Source: Synchiropus splendidus (taxonomy: Eukaryota > Chordata > Actinopteri > Syngnathiformes > Callionymidae). From it: a stretch of DNA of 64,000 bases. Position 1 is the stretch's first letter. Each line of letters opens with the position of its first letter. The notes beneath the pieces were generated by a model. The model worked only from the letters and a program-made list of their open reading frames with translations. It was not told where the DNA came from and did not search any database. A program made the translations under genes and the position numbers. Location of the stretch: contig NC_071334.1 in the NCBI RefSeq assembly GCF_027744825.2, positions 3,250,937-3,314,936 on the forward strand. Reading direction: 5' to 3'. This document shows, piece after piece, positions 47,598 through 60,700 of this stretch.

Positions 47598-48270
47598 CTA
47601 TTGTAATGTGTGACTGATCTTATTTTGTCTGGGACAAAAGACAATAATTGTGTACAAGACAACCATAACACGAGACGTGCGACGCTGGGGTGCTATTTTA
47701 AGGTCCTTCGGGGAGAGAGACCCTCTCTCAGCTGTGCTTTTCTGTCGCAAGATAGCATCCGATTTAAGTCTCTGATATTGAGCCCTCGCTTCTGGAGCAG
47801 TGTAAGAGGGATGTTTAGTTTTAATAAAGTGACAAGAAACTCCCTCAGGTGATGAAGAACTTGTTTCCTTATCCGGTAGGGAAAGGTGCTTGAATATATC
47901 AATCACGTGAGAACCTTTTACAGCATTTCCTGAATATATAAATTCACCATTCATATTCCAACCATCGCCATTTTTGGATAACTTCTGGATAATATATTCA
48001 GCATGTCTTCGAGCTTTTGACGCAAGGCTATTGAGAACATTCTTACCCAAGTCCTCTGTTCCAGGCGTGGTGTTTAGAACGCTTTCACCACGACCGGTCG
48101 TGATGCTCATTGACTCTGTCTTGCTGTGAAGTCAGACTTACTCTCCTTTGGTCTCACTGCTCCTGTTCAGTAAAGGTTAAATATCTGTGCAGTAGAGCAT
48201 CGCACTTTTTAATCTTCTCATACAAGTTTAACTGAGAACCATTTAGAATGGGCCTCATCTTCTCATTCAA
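47598..48270 (-). pseudogene. Maverick/adintovirus-associated protein, frameshifted
   Basis: The main frame 48110-47598 has K-A-R-R-H-A-E-Y-I-I-Q-K-L, W-N-M-N-G-E-F-I-Y-S-G and G-S-H-V-I-D-I-F. Another frame just upstream (48270-48150) reads L-Y-E-K-I-K-K-C-D-A-L-L-H-R-Y-L. Both fit one conserved hypothetical protein found beside capsid genes in adinto-type elements. A stop and a frameshift separate the halves. It converges on the protease fragment. Confidence 0.5.
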
Positions 48271-49019
48271 TTAATCTCCAGCAGTTTCACGGATGTCGGA
48301 GGTTGGATGTGATAACCGATTAATTTGGGATGGTTAATCTTCATAGCGGACAGATGTGGAGTACAACCTGCTTCTCTCGACGATTCGATGAAGCGCACAA
48401 CGTTCGTGCAGTGACGCATGTGGGCAGGAAATGACATCATGAAAACGATCTCTGGAAGGGAATCGGGACGAAGAAGGGAATAGGGCAGCGACAAAGACCA
48501 CATCAGGCAGTTCATCAGTTAGTTCAGAAGCAACTGCGCGGCGCCTGGCTCTGTTCTCCAGGTTCTCTTTGGTGGCGATGAAGTCGGAGACATTCTGGAC
48601 ACATCAACTTCCCACAATGCATTGCGCACGGATCATGTCACTGTCCATGACCGGCTCGAATCAAATACGCCCTTACAAGCCTCCAAAGAACTCATCATCC
48701 ATAGCACACCGATCGATGCCGATCATTGCTGTCAAGAGGCGGACCACTGGGTTGTCCACTCATCGAGTCCTTTTGGATGACGTCATCCCAAAACCCATTG
48801 AATGGAACAGGCCATATAAATTTATCCCTCTGATTTTGGGACACTTAGACCCTCCTGCGAGACAAGACGGCAACTTACCATGTAATGGTCAAGTGTCTGA
48901 TGCACGACAGCATCATTATTATTTATTTTCTTTCAATGTTCTTTTTCTTGAATTTTCACTGATGAAAAAATTATACACATGACAAAAATATGAAATAAAA
49001 GTAAAATGAAAAAAAGAAT

Positions 49020-49480
49020 TTATTTGTTTATTTATTTTTGCGGTTCAGTTTATATCCTGATATTTCCCCAAATAGTTTTACCAAATCTAGAATGTTTGGA
49101 ATTGCTGTCTGTGTTTGTGATAGAGAAATGAGCAAATCATCGGCGTATAAGGAGACTTGTCTTCTTCATCTCCTCTCTGTTTACCTGTTAAGGACTTGTC
49201 TGATCTCAGAGCCAGAGCAAGAGGCTCCATGGCTAAAACAAACCACAGAGGGCTAAGAGGACATCCCTGCCCAGTGTGGTGACCAATATCTGTTGTTTGT
49301 TAGAACAGCAGCTGTTTTATCACCGTGATTCAACAAAGAAACCCATATGGCCCATATGATGCACAGATAGTAGGATCCTTGTCCCCTGCTTTTTCACCAT
49401 CTTCAAAAAAAGTGCTCTTCTTTCTATTGAGGACGTTTCCAATAAAATAAGATGTGATCTGTGACTCGCTTTATTTTGAC
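49020..49480 (-). pseudogene. L1 reverse transcriptase fragment
   Basis: The minus strand shows Q-x-G-C-P-L-S-P-L near 49270 and L-Y-A-D-D-L-L-I with Y-A-D-D at 49136-49147, then L-F-G-E-I-S-G-Y-K-L-N. This is the palm of an L1 RT; both ends are missing. Confidence 0.75.
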
Positions 49481-50042
49481 ACCTGGGCAATGTGCTGTGT
49501 AGATGATCCGAGTCTGGTGAAGCCGTTGTTCTAAGCGCTGAGCTTTTTCTCTATGGGCCGTATTGTTATTTTCTCTGTCCATCAATATCACTTTATTTGT
49601 GAACATGTATGCAGTATTTTTGGAGTGATGGTCCCATCTTAAGGGGACAGATTGCAAGACAGGTGCGGTGATGATGGTGGAAGAACACTGAGATCTTCAG
49701 ACTCCAGTGAGAAGGTGATGATCTTCCAAACTCATGTGACTCTGGAGTCAAAGACTGAAGAGAGTGAATGACTCCATATGTGATGATGAGGAAAGTCAAC
49801 AGTGCTGCTTCTAGATCTGCACGGAGGCTCCTCACTAGCTGCTGCTGGACAACCAGCTTCTGCTGGACACCATGTTGGTGAGCAGTGTTCTGGCCAGTGA
49901 CCTGGACTTGATGAAGACAAGTTCCAGCAGCAGATTCAAGGCTCACATGATGTCACCAACATCACAGCTGCTCCACTAGAAGCTGACAGAGTCCAGCAGT
50001 TCTCATGGATCAATCAAACACTCACACTTCTTCTGGTCAGAT

Positions 50043-50073
50043 CTATAACCACCCTGGTCCCCAGTTGTACAGC
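50043..50073 (-). CDS. Gene C terminal coding exon
   Basis: Encodes [10 protein letters not shown], then TAG at 50045-50043. It differs from the gene B ending ([11 protein letters not shown]) much more than the flanking, almost identical, non-coding sequence does. Confidence 0.7.
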
Positions 50074-51721
50074 CTGGAGGAAGAAAGAGAGAGAAGGATG
50101 AGAGCAGATCCATGTGACTTCAGATGTTTCAGGACTACTCCTGCTGCTAAGTGGACGGCTCTTTCATGACTGTGTTGATGACAACAAAGATGGATCTCTA
50201 AACATCTGCTCAGTCTCTACTGTCTCCTTGGTGCTTCCACTGGTGTCCAGCAGGAGAACATGTCATGTGTTTGGATTCATGTGCTCAGTTCAAAGAGTCT
50301 GAGCAGCCTCACACACCCACATCCTCTCTGTCTGCTCCTGGATCACATGTTCAGTCTGAAGCTCTTTGGAGCTCAGTCAGTCACTTCTGCTGCTCTGTCC
50401 ATACCTGAGAGTCTCCAGCCTCCAGTCTGGACTCTCCAGTCCAACAGACAACAGCTCCAGTCCTGGTCCTTCTGGATAGTTGTAGCTCAGGTCCAGCTCT
50501 CTCAGGTGGGAGGGGTTAGAGGTCAGAGCTGAGGCCAGAGAAGCACAGCCTCTCTCTGACATCATGCACCCTGACAGACTGTAATGAAGGAGAATGTGTT
50601 CTCAAAAAAACCTGAGAACAGAAGAACCGTCCAGATGTGGAGCAGAACTGAAGAGAGGAGATGATGTGTTCTGACCTGAGAGTCTCCAGGTGACAGTGTG
50701 GACTCTTCAGTCCAGCAGACAGCAGCTCCACTCCTGCATCCTTCAGGTCCCTGTTGGAGCTCAGGTCCAGTTGTGTCAGACTAGAGGACGGAGAGCTGAG
50801 GACTGAGGACAGAAGGGAACCACTTCTCTCTGACAGTCCACAGCAGCTCAGTCTGTGAAAGAGACGAGTGTCATCAACAAGTGAGACTTTTTCAATCCTC
50901 TATTGTGACAAGACTTGAAAGACTTGATGTGAGGAGCCACTGAACTCTTTCCATTCAGAAGATCATTGTGGTAGAAATGTAGGAGCTTCTACTGATGAAT
51001 CTTCCTCTTCTTGATGATCACACTTGAAACTAACTGCTAGACAGGACAACAGTCATGAAGGTGCTCAGGTCATCACCTGGGGCCTCATTTCCGAAAACGT
51101 GCGCAAGACTGAAACATGGAGGATGAACAAATGAATCCAGAAGCAGGAATCCAGGCACATTTCTTCTCTACATCCCAAACCACGTGGGATTGAGCGCAGA
51201 TGTTGGGCTCTCCAGATGTTGGGTTCCCCAGCGCCTCCCTTCATTTAAACACGCAGGTCACATGTCCTTGAGTTTCTGCTCTTTCACAAGCAGAAACTCC
51301 AAACAGTCGATAGAAATATCATTTCATGGAAGGCTAAACAACTGGCTGCACCATGACAATGTCACTTGGAGCCTCATCTGGCTCTGCGCTGGAGTGAAGC
51401 ACCATGACTGAAACACCTGACCATTGAACACCACTGCTGACACGCTGTGTTCAACAATAGACGGAGCGCCACCCGCTGGTGAGTCTGATCCTCAAACCTG
51501 GAGTTTTTCTTTTTCTTTTCTCTCCGCTGCCTGCAGTCAGTTCCAACCACAGAGGTGCTGAGAATGTGTGGATGGTGTGTTGAAGCTGCTCACAATGTTG
51601 CGTCATTGTGTTTGTGCATCACATTTCAGCTGCATGTTGATGGAATGAACATGTTTCCCCTCGTGAGTCGCCAGTTGTGACATCAGTAGTGGACAAAGAC
51701 TCAAAGGAGCTGAAGGTCAGC

Positions 51722-51787
<66 letters not shown>

Positions 51788-54700
51788 AATGAGTTGATGG
51801 TGATCTATTCATTCAGTGGCTCTTTGTTCAGAGAATCTTCCTCTGGTCCTCTCAACCTCACACCATGTTCTGTTTGATGCCAACTTTGCTGACTCAGCAC
51901 AACACAGCTCACTGGAGTGTTGGAGCAAAGTGATGAGAAAACTGTGACTCTCTGAAGCTACAGTCTCCACCTCTGACTTTCACATTTCACCTGTGAAGCT
52001 GGACAGATGATGTGTTCTGACCTGAGAGTCTCCAGGTGACAGTGTGGACTCTTCAGTCCAGCAGACAGCAGCTCCACTCCTGCATCCTTCAGGTTGATGT
52101 TCTTACTCAGGTCCAGTTGTGTCAGACTAGAGGACGGAGAGCTGAGGACTGAGGACAGAAGGGAACCACTTCTCTCTGACAGTCCACAGCAGCTCAGTCT
52201 GTGAAAGAGACGAGTGTCATCAACAAGTGAGACTTTTTCAATCCTCTATTGTGACGACTTTAAAGACTTGATGTGAGGAGCCACTGAACTCTTTCCATCC
52301 AAAAGCTCATCATCACATTATTGTTGGAATATTTGAAGCACATTTATATCAGTCAGGATCAACTTGATCAAACATGTCTGAAACACTGCGACTGTTGTGA
52401 GGCCACAGTGATTTTTACTCCTATTATTGGTCAACAGAGCAACAAGAGAAAAGAAACATGGAGATGATGATGACAAAACATTTCAAAGTCAAACTCAGTG
52501 GACCCAACAGAGAAAAGAGCTCTGATGAAAAACAGTGTGATTCTGCTCCAATATCATGAACATGAGCTGCAGAGATGATGATTCTATTGGAGCAGAAGAA
52601 CATTGTCCTCAATATCTTCAATATCAAACCATAAATCCACTGGAGGAATGTGTGAAGCAGAAATGGAGACTTGAGAGAAACAAAGTCAAACTGTAGTGAA
52701 GTAGAAAACACCTGGACAAGAAGAGAAAACGAACTGTTTTCTCAGCAACATGACAAACATCAGTCACTATGATGGACAAGAAATAGCCACTAAACAGTCC
52801 ATGTTGTTTCAGAAAGACTTCAGAAAAGTGGATCATTTCTTTGGAAACTGGATCAGAAAATGAGCAGAAAAAGAGGAAGTGAATTTCTGAGCCAAAGACG
52901 AAGTGAAATCTAGAAATGGAACTGTAACATCAGAAGAATCGCTAAAGTGTCTCTAAACGTGTTTCCAGATCAATAAATATTGATCAACATGTCTGACCTG
53001 AGAGTCTCCAGGTGACAGTGTGGACTCTTCAGTCCAGCAGACAGCAGCTCCACTCCTGCATCCTTCAGGTCTTCATTGAAGCTCAGGTCCAGTTGTGTCA
53101 GACTAGAGGACGGAGAGCTGAGGACTGAGGACAGAAGGGAACCACTTCTCTCTGACAGTCCACAGCAGCTCAGTCTGTGAAAGAGACGAGTGTCATCAAC
53201 AAGTGAGACTTTTTCAATCCTCTATTGTGACAAGACTTTAAAGACTTGATGTGATGAGCCACTGAACTCTTTCCATTCAGAAGATCATCATCACATTATT
53301 GTTGGAATATTTGAAGCACTTTTATATCCGTCAGGATCAACTTGATCAAACACCAAGTCAACAACACCATCATGATGAACCAGTGAGTCTTGGGGTTGTG
53401 GTCTGTTCAAGGGAAGACTGTATCTTCAGCTCCCCCTGAATATTGTGCAGCAAAAATATCTAGAAGAGCAGACGAACTACTGAGTCATTTGAGTCATTGA
53501 TTCATGCTGATGTTTGGATCATGAGCCAGATGATTCAGTTTCAGAGATGAAAGTAGATCCAGCAGCTCCAACAGGAAATGACATCATCTCACTGTTTCCA
53601 AACCAAGAATTCTTCTCTTGTTTTCCATTCAGGTCTTTAAAGGAGCCCTAATGTGTTTTGCTGTAGTCTTCAGATCTCACTCACTAATGGAGCAGCTTCA
53701 TGTCAAAATAAAAAGGTCAGGTTATGAAGTTAGTTGACAAAATGGCCGTCTCTCTCCAAACACTGTTTTATACTGAATGAGCAACAAGGACTACAAAAAT
53801 GGCCGTGCGAGTCTGTTCTGGTTTAGAATGACCACACACATCCATCAGGAAGCATTGAGAGCTGAAATGAACCTGTTTGTTCATGAAACTGAAGCCACTC
53901 TCAAGTTGTCCTGGTAACAGTTGCAGAGTTTTAACACCTCAGTCACGGTGAAACCATGTGACCTCACAGTCCTGACTGAGATGCTGATGTGAGGAGCTAC
54001 TGAATCCATGGAACCTTCTCAGCCAGTTTTGAGAAGAGACACACAGCTCAGGGCCAAACACACACATCCTCATCTCTCAAGACAGAAGCTCTCCATGGTT
54101 CAAAAGTGGCTTCTCAAAGTCCTGTCAGTGACACAATTTACAGTGCCGAGTGTCATCGCTCACGTTCTGCTTTGTGGATACATGAACCAGCTTTATGAAG
54201 TCACTTCTAGTTCCATCATCAGATCTGTGGGCAAAAGCACTGCGTGACACGGACCGTTTGGTGTCGACGTCACGTTTGGGTTTTTAGAAGTGAATTTCAG
54301 TATATGATGATGTGACGATCAACTGGCAAACTCACAGCGTCATAGGGCTCCTTTAACTCTCTGCTGAGTCAGCTGATACATGGATCAGGAAACATGTCCA
54401 GTTGACATTAGGGCTGTAACCAGATCAGATTTGTGCTTGACGATTATCGCGGGCAAAACACGTCACGCTAACAATGTTTTCATGACATGGATCAAAATGT
54501 GAAGAACGATTCTGCAGTCAGTGAAATCCATCTGTAACTTGATGTTGTGTGTTTCCTCTCCAGTTGCCAAAGGAAAGAACAGCCTCTCCACTCCACTGCT
54601 GTCATCACTGAGGTTTCAAAATGAAGACCTGACTGGAACACTTCCTTTCCCTGCTCATACAACTCACTCTCTCTGCTGTCCAAAATCTTCAGGCTGCTGA

Positions 54701-57700
54701 ATGCCAAGCTTGGATTTCCCCCCTTTCCAAGCTCCATGAGCTCAGCATTTTTTTGGAGTGGAACACAGTGTCTCCTAGTGAGGACTGTCAGAGTCTCAGC
54801 CTCTTCCCTGCGCCTCATGACTCTCTGGGAGCTCATTGTTGTTTCAAACTGCTGCAGGACTCGGAGCCAGATTTGGAGCCAGATGGAACGTCTGTGGGCT
54901 TGAATGTTTCAACTCAACCAACGGTGGGAACCTGGAGGAGCCATGGAACTGCTACGAAGCTTTGGGTTGAAACAGAACGACTCTGGTCTGGAGTTTTAGA
55001 GCAGCGCTGCTCTGTCACTCCTGATCCAAATTCTGTCCATGAATGGTTTCCCTGACTGTCTGACACAAGTTGTGGGAGGATGAAGAACTGAGGCGGTAGA
55101 TGGTATTTTAGCGCTGAACATCTGCCTCTCTGTCATTCAAAAGCACCTTCACTCCCCGCTCTGTGCTGATGAGCACGAGTGGTGTTCAGAAGCTGAGCGT
55201 GGATGAGGACATCAAACTTTGAGGAGAGGATGGAGGCTCACGACGGCAGGCGCCGTGCTTGTTGTCATCCATCAGGATTTCTGTCTAGTCGACACGCGCA
55301 AACTCATCACTGGCACCATGGCGGCACCAGTTCCCACGGTTGCACGACGCCAGGAGTCAGCGCTTCACTTTCCTGTTCCGCATGTCGGCTTCAGTCGGAG
55401 ATGGAGCCGTTTACACGACATTGAAAATTCATTTTTTAACACTGCGATGATCATCAATAGCAGTATAACGCAACAGCCCTAGTTCACATCATCAGAGGTG
55501 TTTCAGGTTTCAGTGTTTGATCCACTTACAGAACTTTCTTTGAAGCTTGGACCATCGGCAGCAGCCTCTCAAGAGCCTCCTCTGAAAGAGGATAATTCTT
55601 CTGGCCAAACGTAATGAGACGTTTATCTGGAGCAAAGTATTTCTTCAGGTCAAACACGTCCAGATCTTCCTCTGAGGACAGTAAGATGAAGGCCAGGGTG
55701 GACCATTGAGCTGGAGACAGTTGATCTGTGGAGAGACGTCCTGATCTCAGCTGCTGTTGGACCTGCTCCACTAGAGAAGTGTCCTTCACTTCACTCAGAC
55801 AGTGGAACAGATTGATGATTCTCTCTGGAGACGCTTTCTCCCTTATCTTCTTCTTGATGAGCTTGGCTGTGTTCTGATGGGTCCAGGAGCTACTTCCTGT
55901 CTGTGTCAACAAACCTGGAAGGAGCCTCTGGTTGGTCTGCAGAGAAAGACCCAGAAGGAAGCGCAGGAACAAGTCCAGATGTCCATTTGGACTTTCTAAA
56001 GCAACACTTGTTGCTGACTGGTAGAACTGTCCTGGATGAAGTTTCTTTCTGAAGATGCATGACTGTTCGGATTTTTGTTGTGAATGGAGAGCATTGACTC
56101 CAGAGTTGAAGAACTTCAGGTGGACGTGAAGAGCAGCCAGAAACTCCTGAAGACTCAGGTGGATGAAGCAGAAGACCTTCTCCTGGTACAGTCCTCTCTC
56201 CTCTCTGAAGATCTGTGTGAAGATTCCTGAGTAAAGTGCAGCAGCTGTGATGTCGATGCCACACTCTGTGAGGTCTGATTCATAGAAGATCAAGTTTCCT
56301 CTCTGCAGCTGCTCAAAAGCCAGTTTTCCCAGAGACTCCATCATCTTCCTGCTCTCAGGATCCCAAACTGGGTCGGTCCCAGCTCCTCCATGGTACTTGA
56401 GCTTCTTGACTTTGGCCTGAACCACCAGGAAGTGGATGTACATCTCAGTCAGGGTCTTGGGCAGCTCTCCGGTCTCTCTGCTCTTCAACATGTTCTCCAG
56501 AACTGTGGCAGTGATCCAGCAGAAGATGGGGATGTGACACATGATGTAGAGGCTTCGTGAGCTCCGGATGTGAGACATGATGGTGGTCTGCTCCTCATCT
56601 CTGAACCTCTTCCTGAAGTACTCCTCCTTCTGGAGGTCAGTGAACCCTCTGATCTCTGTCACCATGTCCACACACTCAGGAGGGATCTGATTGGCTGCTG
56701 CAGGTCGTGTGGTGATCCAGAGCTGAGCTGAGGGAAGCAGCTTCCCCCTGATGAGGTTGGTCAGCAGGACGTCTACTGAGGTGGACTCTGTAGCTGCTGT
56801 CAGGACCCGACTGTTGAAGTCCAGAGGGAGTCGACACTCGTCCAGACCGTCCAAGATGAACAGAACCTGGACTCCTTCAAAGCTGCTGAGTCCTGAGTCT
56901 TTGGTTTCAGGAAAGAAGAGATGAACAAGTTCCACCAAACTCAACTGCTTCTCTTTCAGCAGGTTCAGCTCTCTGAAGGTGAAAGGAAACACCAGCTGGA
57001 AGTTGTGGTGGGCTTTGTCTTCAGCCCAGTCCAGAGTCAGCTTCTGTGTCAGGAGGGTCTTCCCAATGCCAGCCACGCCCTTCGTCAGCAGGCTCCTGAT
57101 TGGTGGGTCTGTGTCAGGTGAGGCTTTAAAGAGGTCTTCTGGTCTGATGGTAGTTCCTGGTCTGGTCTGCTTCCTGGTTGCTGCTTCGATCTGTCGGACC
57201 TCGTGCTCCTGGTTGACCTGCTCTGTGCCCCCCTCAGTGATGTAGAGCTCTGTGTAGATCTGATTCAGAGGGGCAGAGTTTCCTGCTCTAGCGACCCCCT
57301 CAGACACACTGCGGAACTTCTTCTGCAGGCTCCTCTTCAGTCGCCCTGCACACACTCCAGCGCTACTTCCTGAATGAACAGAGAAGTCACATGATCAGAA
57401 GATTCTCGATGGTGAAGTTGATCAATCTTCAGATCGTTCTTCTCATCAGCTCCAGTTGTTTCAAGCTCAAATGGACTTTTAGATATTCAGCAGGTTGAAG
57501 GTTCAAATCCTCTTACTGCTCCACAGAACATCAGCAAGCTTCTCCTCCTTCATGCTCCTCAGAATGTTCATGAAGATCTGCAGGAGAGATTCCCTGCTGC
57601 TCCTCATCTGCTCCTCTTCACACTCCTCCTCTTCCTCATCATCCTGTTTTTTCTGGTCATCTGGACTGAGGAACCTTTGGGCTCTCTTCAGCTCCTTCTT

Positions 57701-60700
57701 CACCAGGGTCATGACGGTCTCCTCAAACAGCTGAAACACAAACGTGACCTGATCATGTGACCGAAAAAAAAATGCTGACCTCCAGAGGTCACTAGAATCC
57801 TGCTCCCAAATCTCCTGAATGGAGGCAGGTCTTAGTCCAGGTCTAACCTGGACCTGTTGGATCTGTGTTGCCGTCTGTTCACAACAGAGGTCTCAGTTTC
57901 AGGAGAGTCAAGGTCACATGATGTCAAGAGAGTCAACATCTTCAGCGTCAATTAAAGCAATAGAAGAGCTTCAGCCCAGACTCTTCATCAAACAGGTCTA
58001 AGTTGTCCAGGACTCACAGCTTCCATGAAGCAGCAGAAGCAGCTGACTGGTGAGTTAGCAGCTGTTGGAGTTAGTAGGAGGAGCTAACACCTGAACGTAC
58101 CTGCAGTGTGGAGTCCAGATCTGTCTGATGCTGCTGGACACACTGGAGACTGAGAACATCTGAGAGCTGCTGATCCTCTCTGTGAAGAACATCAAAGGGA
58201 GGCAGTGAAAAGACTCTCAGTGTTCAGAGCCAGACTCCATGACTCTCATGTGCAGCTCACACTTCATCTAAATCCATTTTATTTATAAATCACGTTTTCT
58301 ATAACAAAGTTGTCCAAGGTGCTGTACAGGTGAGGGTGAGACGTCAAATGCAATGAAGTCACAACAGCACAACACAAGAAGATAAAAACGTGACGTCAAA
58401 TCACACTTTCTTGAAGGCCAGGCTAAAAAGATGAGTTTTTATCAGTGATTTAAAAACAGGAAGTGAGGAGGCCTGGTGAACGTGCAGAGATTCCAAAGCT
58501 TTGGTGCTGCTACAGAGAAGGTCTGGTCGCCTCTTGACCAAAGTCTGCTTTCAGGAGCGACTGAGAGCAGCTGACTAGCAGACATTAGCGACCGCACAGG
58601 GATGAATCAGGTCACTGAGGTGGGTTGGACGCAAACAAAAGGATTTTGAAATGGATCCTACGTTGTACAGGGAGCCAACGCAGGGACGAGAGAATGGGGG
58701 TGATGTGTTCATGTTTGCGTGTTCCTGTTAGAAGACGGGCAGCAGCATTGAGCACCAGTTGAAGACAGGTGAGAGAGGTCTGGCTCACCCCATGATAAAG
58801 TGCCTAACAACAGTCCAGGCGTGAAGTGATGAAAGCATGGAGTTTTTCCAGCTCAGAGGTCGGTCAAACATTGGAGCGCACCAATGGTTCAAGCCCTCAC
58901 TTGACAGCTTCATGGCAGTGTGGTGGAAAAGTGTCCGTTTTTTCTTCCTATTTTAGGGTGAGCTGGTGCACTCTCCAGCTTTCTTTCCATATGCTGAGAG
59001 AAACACGTAGTTAGTCCTTTCTCCATTTTGCCGGGCAGCGCGAGTGATGTCATTCAGCCAAAGGAGTATGGTTCGGCAAGTAGAGTCCAGATACAGATAC
59101 AGACACCAACACCAGCTCATCTGTAGTTAGGGATGCAGATTCCGTCATAACACCCCACAGTGGAGCAGAAAGCAGAGGAGAAGCGAACAGCAGTGGAGGG
59201 GTTCAGCACGCGTGAGCGCTGCACAGTGAGGGAGGGACCCGTGACCTACTCTTCCTCATTAAAAGACTCGTATGAAGATGGACCACGTTTGATTCCAAAC
59301 TCTTCACCCTCTTCAGTCATGTCAACACTTGACGCAACACATTTGCACACTTTCCTGCTTGTTCTTCTTTGACTTTCCTCCACAACCATCTGCATCAGCT
59401 TTTAGGACCAGTGAAAGCAACATCAGATGAAGGAGACAAACCAAGACCAACTCAGACTCAGAGTGAAGGAGCCTCAGAGACCTTTGTTCAGACCCAACAA
59501 TCCCATCAGTGGAGTCACAGAGGGACAGAAGAGCTCACCTCTCTCCTGAAGACTCTTGTCCACCTTTGAAGTTCAGAGGAGGCTTCACAGACACATCACT
59601 CTTCAGAGACTGAGAGCTGAGCTCAGACTCTTCTGGTTTCTCCTGATGGATCCTGATGGAGACACAACTCTGATGAACACTTCAACCATCTGACCACGCG
59701 ATGTCCTCTCAGTGTTGCTCCTGCTCTGTCTCTCACCTGCTCCTCCTCTGATGCTCCTGTCCTCCTCTGAAGTCAATCATCCTTCCCATAGACGCGTCAC
59801 TCTTCAGAGACTGACAGCTGAGTTCAGGCTCTTCTGGTTTCTCCTGATGGATCCTGATGGAGACACAACTCTGATCAACACTTCAACCATCTGACCATGT
59901 CATGTCCTCTCAGTGTTACTCCTGCTCTGTCTCTCACCTGCTCCTCCTCTGATGCTCCTGTCCTCCTCTGAAGTCAATCATCCTTCCCATAGACGCGTCA
60001 CTCTTCAGAGACTGACAGCTGGGAGCAGGTCCTGGTCTGTGTCCTCGTCCAGCGGCGTCTGATGTGAGTGATCTGAACACACAGAAGTTGCAGTGTGGAA
60101 ATGATTTCAAGTGTTTGGAGCTCTGACAGGAGAACTGATCTTCTCACCTCTGAGCTCTGGTCTGGCTGCCATGGTCCTCACCCAGAGGGGCTTTAGTGGG
60201 AGGAGCTTCCTCCTCTCTGTCCAAACCTTCACACCAACACAACAGCAGCATCACTGGTGCTTCTTGTCAACAGGCAAACTTCAGTCATCAGGTTCAGAGC
60301 AGCAGCACAACAAAGTCATGAGAGAAGAAAGACGATGTGGACAGAAGAGTCCCTCGCATGTGATGTCAACATTCTCCATGGAGGTCAGCATGGTGTGGTC
60401 TGATGGTGGATGGAAGAACCTGCTGCTCATCTGAGTCACTGCTTCTTCTCTGTGACCTCACTGACCTCAGTCTCAGCTCAACTTCATGCTGAGCCTCGGA
60501 CCATTCATGGCTTCACGTCAAACATCTGATCTCTGTGGTGTTTGACTGGGACTGGAGCCTGACGTCCTGACAGAGGAGCACACACTTGATCTCCTGAGCT
60601 GTGTGTGTGTCAGTCTGGAGTCCTCACAGCAGAGACACTTGGATAGAAGCTGGGGCTGCACTTCAAACACCTTCATCAATCAGATCCAACACAATCTTGA

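Noticed and set aside
47598..48110. Host gene of unknown function
   Set aside because: The frame is preceded by a frameshifted continuation and adjoins a protease fossil, which fits a broken mobile or viral element better.
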